A stretch of DNA of 46,964 nucleotides from positions 1 through 46,964 of the forward strand of contig CALDZP010000015.1 of the NCBI GenBank assembly GCA_937944105.1, read 5' to 3'. The first letter of the stretch is position 1; the number at the start of each line of letters is the position of its first letter. This document shows positions 44,892-46,964 of the stretch, in pieces. Under the pieces are notes generated by a model. It made no database searches and was not told where the DNA came from. It saw only the letters and a list, made by a program, of their open reading frames with translations. The translations under genes and the position numbers were made by a program. This DNA is from an uncultured Ignavibacteria bacterium (GTDB lineage: Bacteria > Bacteroidota > Ignavibacteria > Ch128b).

Positions 44892-46391
44892 TCAGTCTTT
44901 ATTGCTAGCTATTTTTAATCTACCATCAGGAAGTATAAAAGGTTGGTTCCAATATTTATTTTTCGCTGGATATTTTACAAATTGATCACCATCCCAGTAT
45001 AGAATTTCTTTTTTAAGATTTTCAAGTGTAATTGAATCCAGAGGAGCGGAGACAATTTTATTTTCAAAATATTTATAATAATTATCAGTGTATTGTTTAT
45101 TGGTCGATATATGTCTACAGGTTACTAATGAATCGAAAGCAAACATCAGACCATAATATTTATTGTTAATTTCAATTTCACTTGTTACAGCAGTAAAACC
45201 ACCGTAAGTTTTATTTTCAAATAAATCTAATACAAATCTATTTGATATTGTTTGCAATTTTTCACATAATTCTGTATTAGGCAGAAGGATAAAATACAAA
45301 GCATTACCTTTAATTAAATTATATTTTTCAGAGTAAAAATCTGGTAAAACACCCATAAAATAATCAGTTTTTAATATGGCAATTCTAGGCTTTTTATATG
45401 TACTAAAGCCACCGACTATTATTTCATCAAACCCGTCGTTATCTATATCCTTAATTAACAGCGAAACTGTATGTCCAGCAAGGTATGTACTTGAGAGGAT
45501 TTTCCCTGTTATCGGATCAATAAGAGACATAACTGTGCCCGCATAAATTCGATCAAGTGCTAATAAAAACAATTTTACTCCATTTTTAGTCACAACCTTA
45601 TTAAAATATTTAATTCCCCATTTTGTTCTTCGCCAATGAGGTGCATAAATAAATTCTTTTGATTCCGGGAAAGTTTTCCATCTAAGTGTTCCATCATAAT
45701 TAAAACAATAAAGAGTATCTGAACTAAACAGTTTAACATCACTCTTATTACCTCCTGTGATCAATAATTCATTTTTATTATCATTATCAATATCCTCTAA
45801 ATAGATTTTTCTATTTTTATTTATTGAAAAGTCCATCAAAGAATCTAAGGGTTCATCAGGTAAGTCTCCGGCGAACACTTGCCATAGAAATTCACCGCTT
45901 TTGTTATACACTTTTATAAATGCAGATTCTTTTGTCAGATAAAAAGGATTTCGGTCTTTAAAGAATGTATTCTTTAAGGAATTAAAAGATAATATCAACA
46001 TAAAGACAAAAATAAATGTTATTGATATAGAGCGAACAGGATAAACAATGTAATATCGGTATATTTTCAAAAAGAAATGATTGAACTTTGAAATTGAAGT
46101 ATTGTTGTAAAATTTTACTAATAATTCTTTATCACCTGCGGGTAATAATTTTTTTGAACTCTGTCTTATCTGTTCAAGTAATTTATCATGTAGTATAACA
46201 TCTTCTTTGTCGCTTAATTTTATCAGATTGTTTTCATACTCTGAATAAATTTCATGTAATAGATTATAGACCTCTAAGCATTTTGAACAGGATGATAGAT
46301 GTTCATTAATAAAATTTCTTTGCAAATCATTAAAAGATTCTGGATTGATTACAAATTTTTCAAGTACTTTTTCTTCTATATGCATAGTCAT
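44892..46391 (-). CDS. Anti-sigma-like zinc-finger transmembrane protein with FG-GAP-type repeats
   Basis: A protein of 499 residues. The N terminus has an anti-sigma zinc-finger pattern H31-x3-C35-x2-C38 (HLSSCSKC) inside a helical cytoplasmic domain. One membrane helix lies at about 118-137 (VRSISITFIFVFMLILSF). The extracytoplasmic part (about 140-499) is beta-rich, with two calcium-type D-x-D-x-D loops: LEDIDNDNKNELLI (about 199-213) and IKDIDNDGFDEIIVGG (about 315-329). This is the FG-GAP/VCBS repeat pattern. The layout is that of a one-protein signal relay: sensing domain outside, sigma-factor clamp inside. No sigma factor is visible in the window. A start 6 nt downstream (second ATG) is possible. 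The family assignment is inference from motifs. Confidence 0.6.
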   Translation of the reverse strand: MTMHIEEKVLEKFVINPESFNDLQRNFINEHLSSCSKCLEVYNLLHEIYSEYENNLIKLSDKEDVILHDKLLEQIRQSSKKLLPAGDKELLVKFYNNTSISKFNHFFLKIYRYYIVYPVRSISITFIFVFMLILSFNSLKNTFFKDRNPFYLTKESAFIKVYNKSGEFLWQVFAGDLPDEPLDSLMDFSINKNRKIYLEDIDNDNKNELLITGGNKSDVKLFSSDTLYCFNYDGTLRWKTFPESKEFIYAPHWRRTKWGIKYFNKVVTKNGVKLFLLALDRIYAGTVMSLIDPITGKILSSTYLAGHTVSLLIKDIDNDGFDEIIVGGFSTYKKPRIAILKTDYFMGVLPDFYSEKYNLIKGNALYFILLPNTELCEKLQTISNRFVLDLFENKTYGGFTAVTSEIEINNKYYGLMFAFDSLVTCRHISTNKQYTDNYYKYFENKIVSAPLDSITLENLKKEILYWDGDQFVKYPAKNKYWNQPFILPDGRLKIASNKD

Positions 46392-46461
46392 TTATAAATT
46401 TAATAATATGAATTTTTGTTCTACTATAATATTCTTACATTTTTAGTGTTAGCGTAAAAAA

Positions 46462-46964
46462 TTAACTTAAAAATTCCACAATGTCTTTTTTAATTAATTT
46501 TATAAGATATTCCATTTTGCTTTTAAATGTTTTATTGTATTCCTCTTTGGATAAATCATAATTTTCTTTGAGATATTCATATAAACTGTATTGAAATCCT
46601 ATCCCGGAAGTAATATCGTCTATAATAATTAAAATTGTTTCATACATAGCTTTTAATTGATTTTTGTTAATTAAAGTGTTTTGATAATAATAAACTAATT
46701 TTTTAACAATAGTTTCAATTAATTTTTGTTTTAATAGTTGAATATCCATATCATAGAAATTAAAGTTAGTTGTTTGCAAATAATTATCATAATCATTGTC
46801 AAACTCTTCTAATTTTTCAATTACATTATAATATTTTTTAAAGAGGGTAACAGCGTCGTTTAATTTTATTTCCTTCCTGAATTCATCGAATTGAATTAGA
46901 CATTCATATATTCTATACAAAAGATATTTTGTGCCTTTATTTTTTTCTATTTCATAAAAGAAAA
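46462..46964 (-). CDS. Uncharacterised helical protein, truncated at the window edge
   Basis: The frame runs open through the right edge of the window with no stop. The nearest possible start (TTG at 46920) sits inside sensible coding sequence, so the true start lies further right. At least 167 residues are visible, without signal peptide or membrane helix. They are very rich in Lys, Glu, Leu, Ile, Tyr and Asn and nearly all alpha-helical. No recognised motif. It lies 70 bp upstream of the anti-sigma-like gene and may be cotranscribed with it. The composition is unlike a sigma factor. Confidence 0.6.
   Translation of the reverse strand, partial: FFYEIEKNKGTKYLLYRIYECLIQFDEFRKEIKLNDAVTLFKKYYNVIEKLEEFDNDYDNYLQTTNFNFYDMDIQLLKQKLIETIVKKLVYYYQNTLINKNQLKAMYETILIIIDDITSGIGFQYSLYEYLKENYDLSKEEYNKTFKSKMEYLIKLIKKDIVEFLS

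Overview
The window is AT-rich bacterial chromosome. It looks like the Ignavibacteria side of the Bacteroidota/Chlorobi group. Several large exported proteins end in a type IX secretion (T9SS) sorting domain with the N-Y-P-N-P-F signature, which is typical of Ignavibacteria. Signal peptides, M16 peptidase pairs and promoter boxes of the TTTG / TAnnTTTG type also fit that group. No rRNA, CRISPR array, IS element, phage or plasmid gene was seen, so this is mostly chromosomal housekeeping plus cell-envelope functions.

Layout. 1-3094: end of a glycan-assembly cluster (5'-truncated GT4 glycosyltransferase, GT-C-like membrane protein, GT26/WecG-like enzyme). 3109-10567: a T9SS block with a giant C25 gingipain-type peptidase carrying an ILEI/FAM3-like domain, a small protein with a T9SS sorting tail, and an outer-membrane barrel. 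10575-10608: a bidirectional terminator. 10614-13077 (minus): an exported metallophosphoesterase with a PQQ-type propeller, then a HAD phosphatase. 13078-13773: a long gene-free leader. 13774-19038: lepA, lepB, a T9SS subtilase and a small helical protein. 19345-23363: a DUF6600-like Trp/Tyr-rich protein and an MXAN_6640-type T9SS metalloprotease. 23493-23925 (minus): an intact tRNA-Lys(UUU), a small GIY-YIG gene and a 5'-decapitated tRNA-Lys(CUU). 24158-28397: enolase and an active/inactive M16 peptidase pair. 28585-30431 (minus): M28 peptidase and PrmA. 30570-34824: pstS-pstC-pstA-pstB-phoU behind a triple TTAACA Pho-box-like array. 34855-35034 (minus): a 59-residue HTH-like gene. 35142-38126: a receiver/PEP-synthase ATP-grasp fusion. 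38163-41320: two LolC/E-type permeases and LolD. 41679-46964 (minus): a POT peptide transporter, LolA with a flippase-like membrane protein, a zinc-finger anti-sigma-like transmembrane FG-GAP protein, and a truncated helical gene.

How the genes fit together. Envelope biogenesis dominates: signal peptidase, lipoprotein sorting (LolA, LolCDE), T9SS cargo, peptidases and glycan synthesis. The phosphate operon is complete for transport and PhoU, but no PhoR/PhoB pair lies in the window. The features most worth a second look are the GIY-YIG/tRNA-Lys junction, the receiver-PPDK fusion, the Pho-box array, the ILEI-like domain inside a C25 peptidase, the anti-sigma-like FG-GAP protein, and a shared TAnnTTTG-AAAAAA element exactly 17 nt before three start codons. 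All assignments come from reading the sequence by eye; no database search was run.
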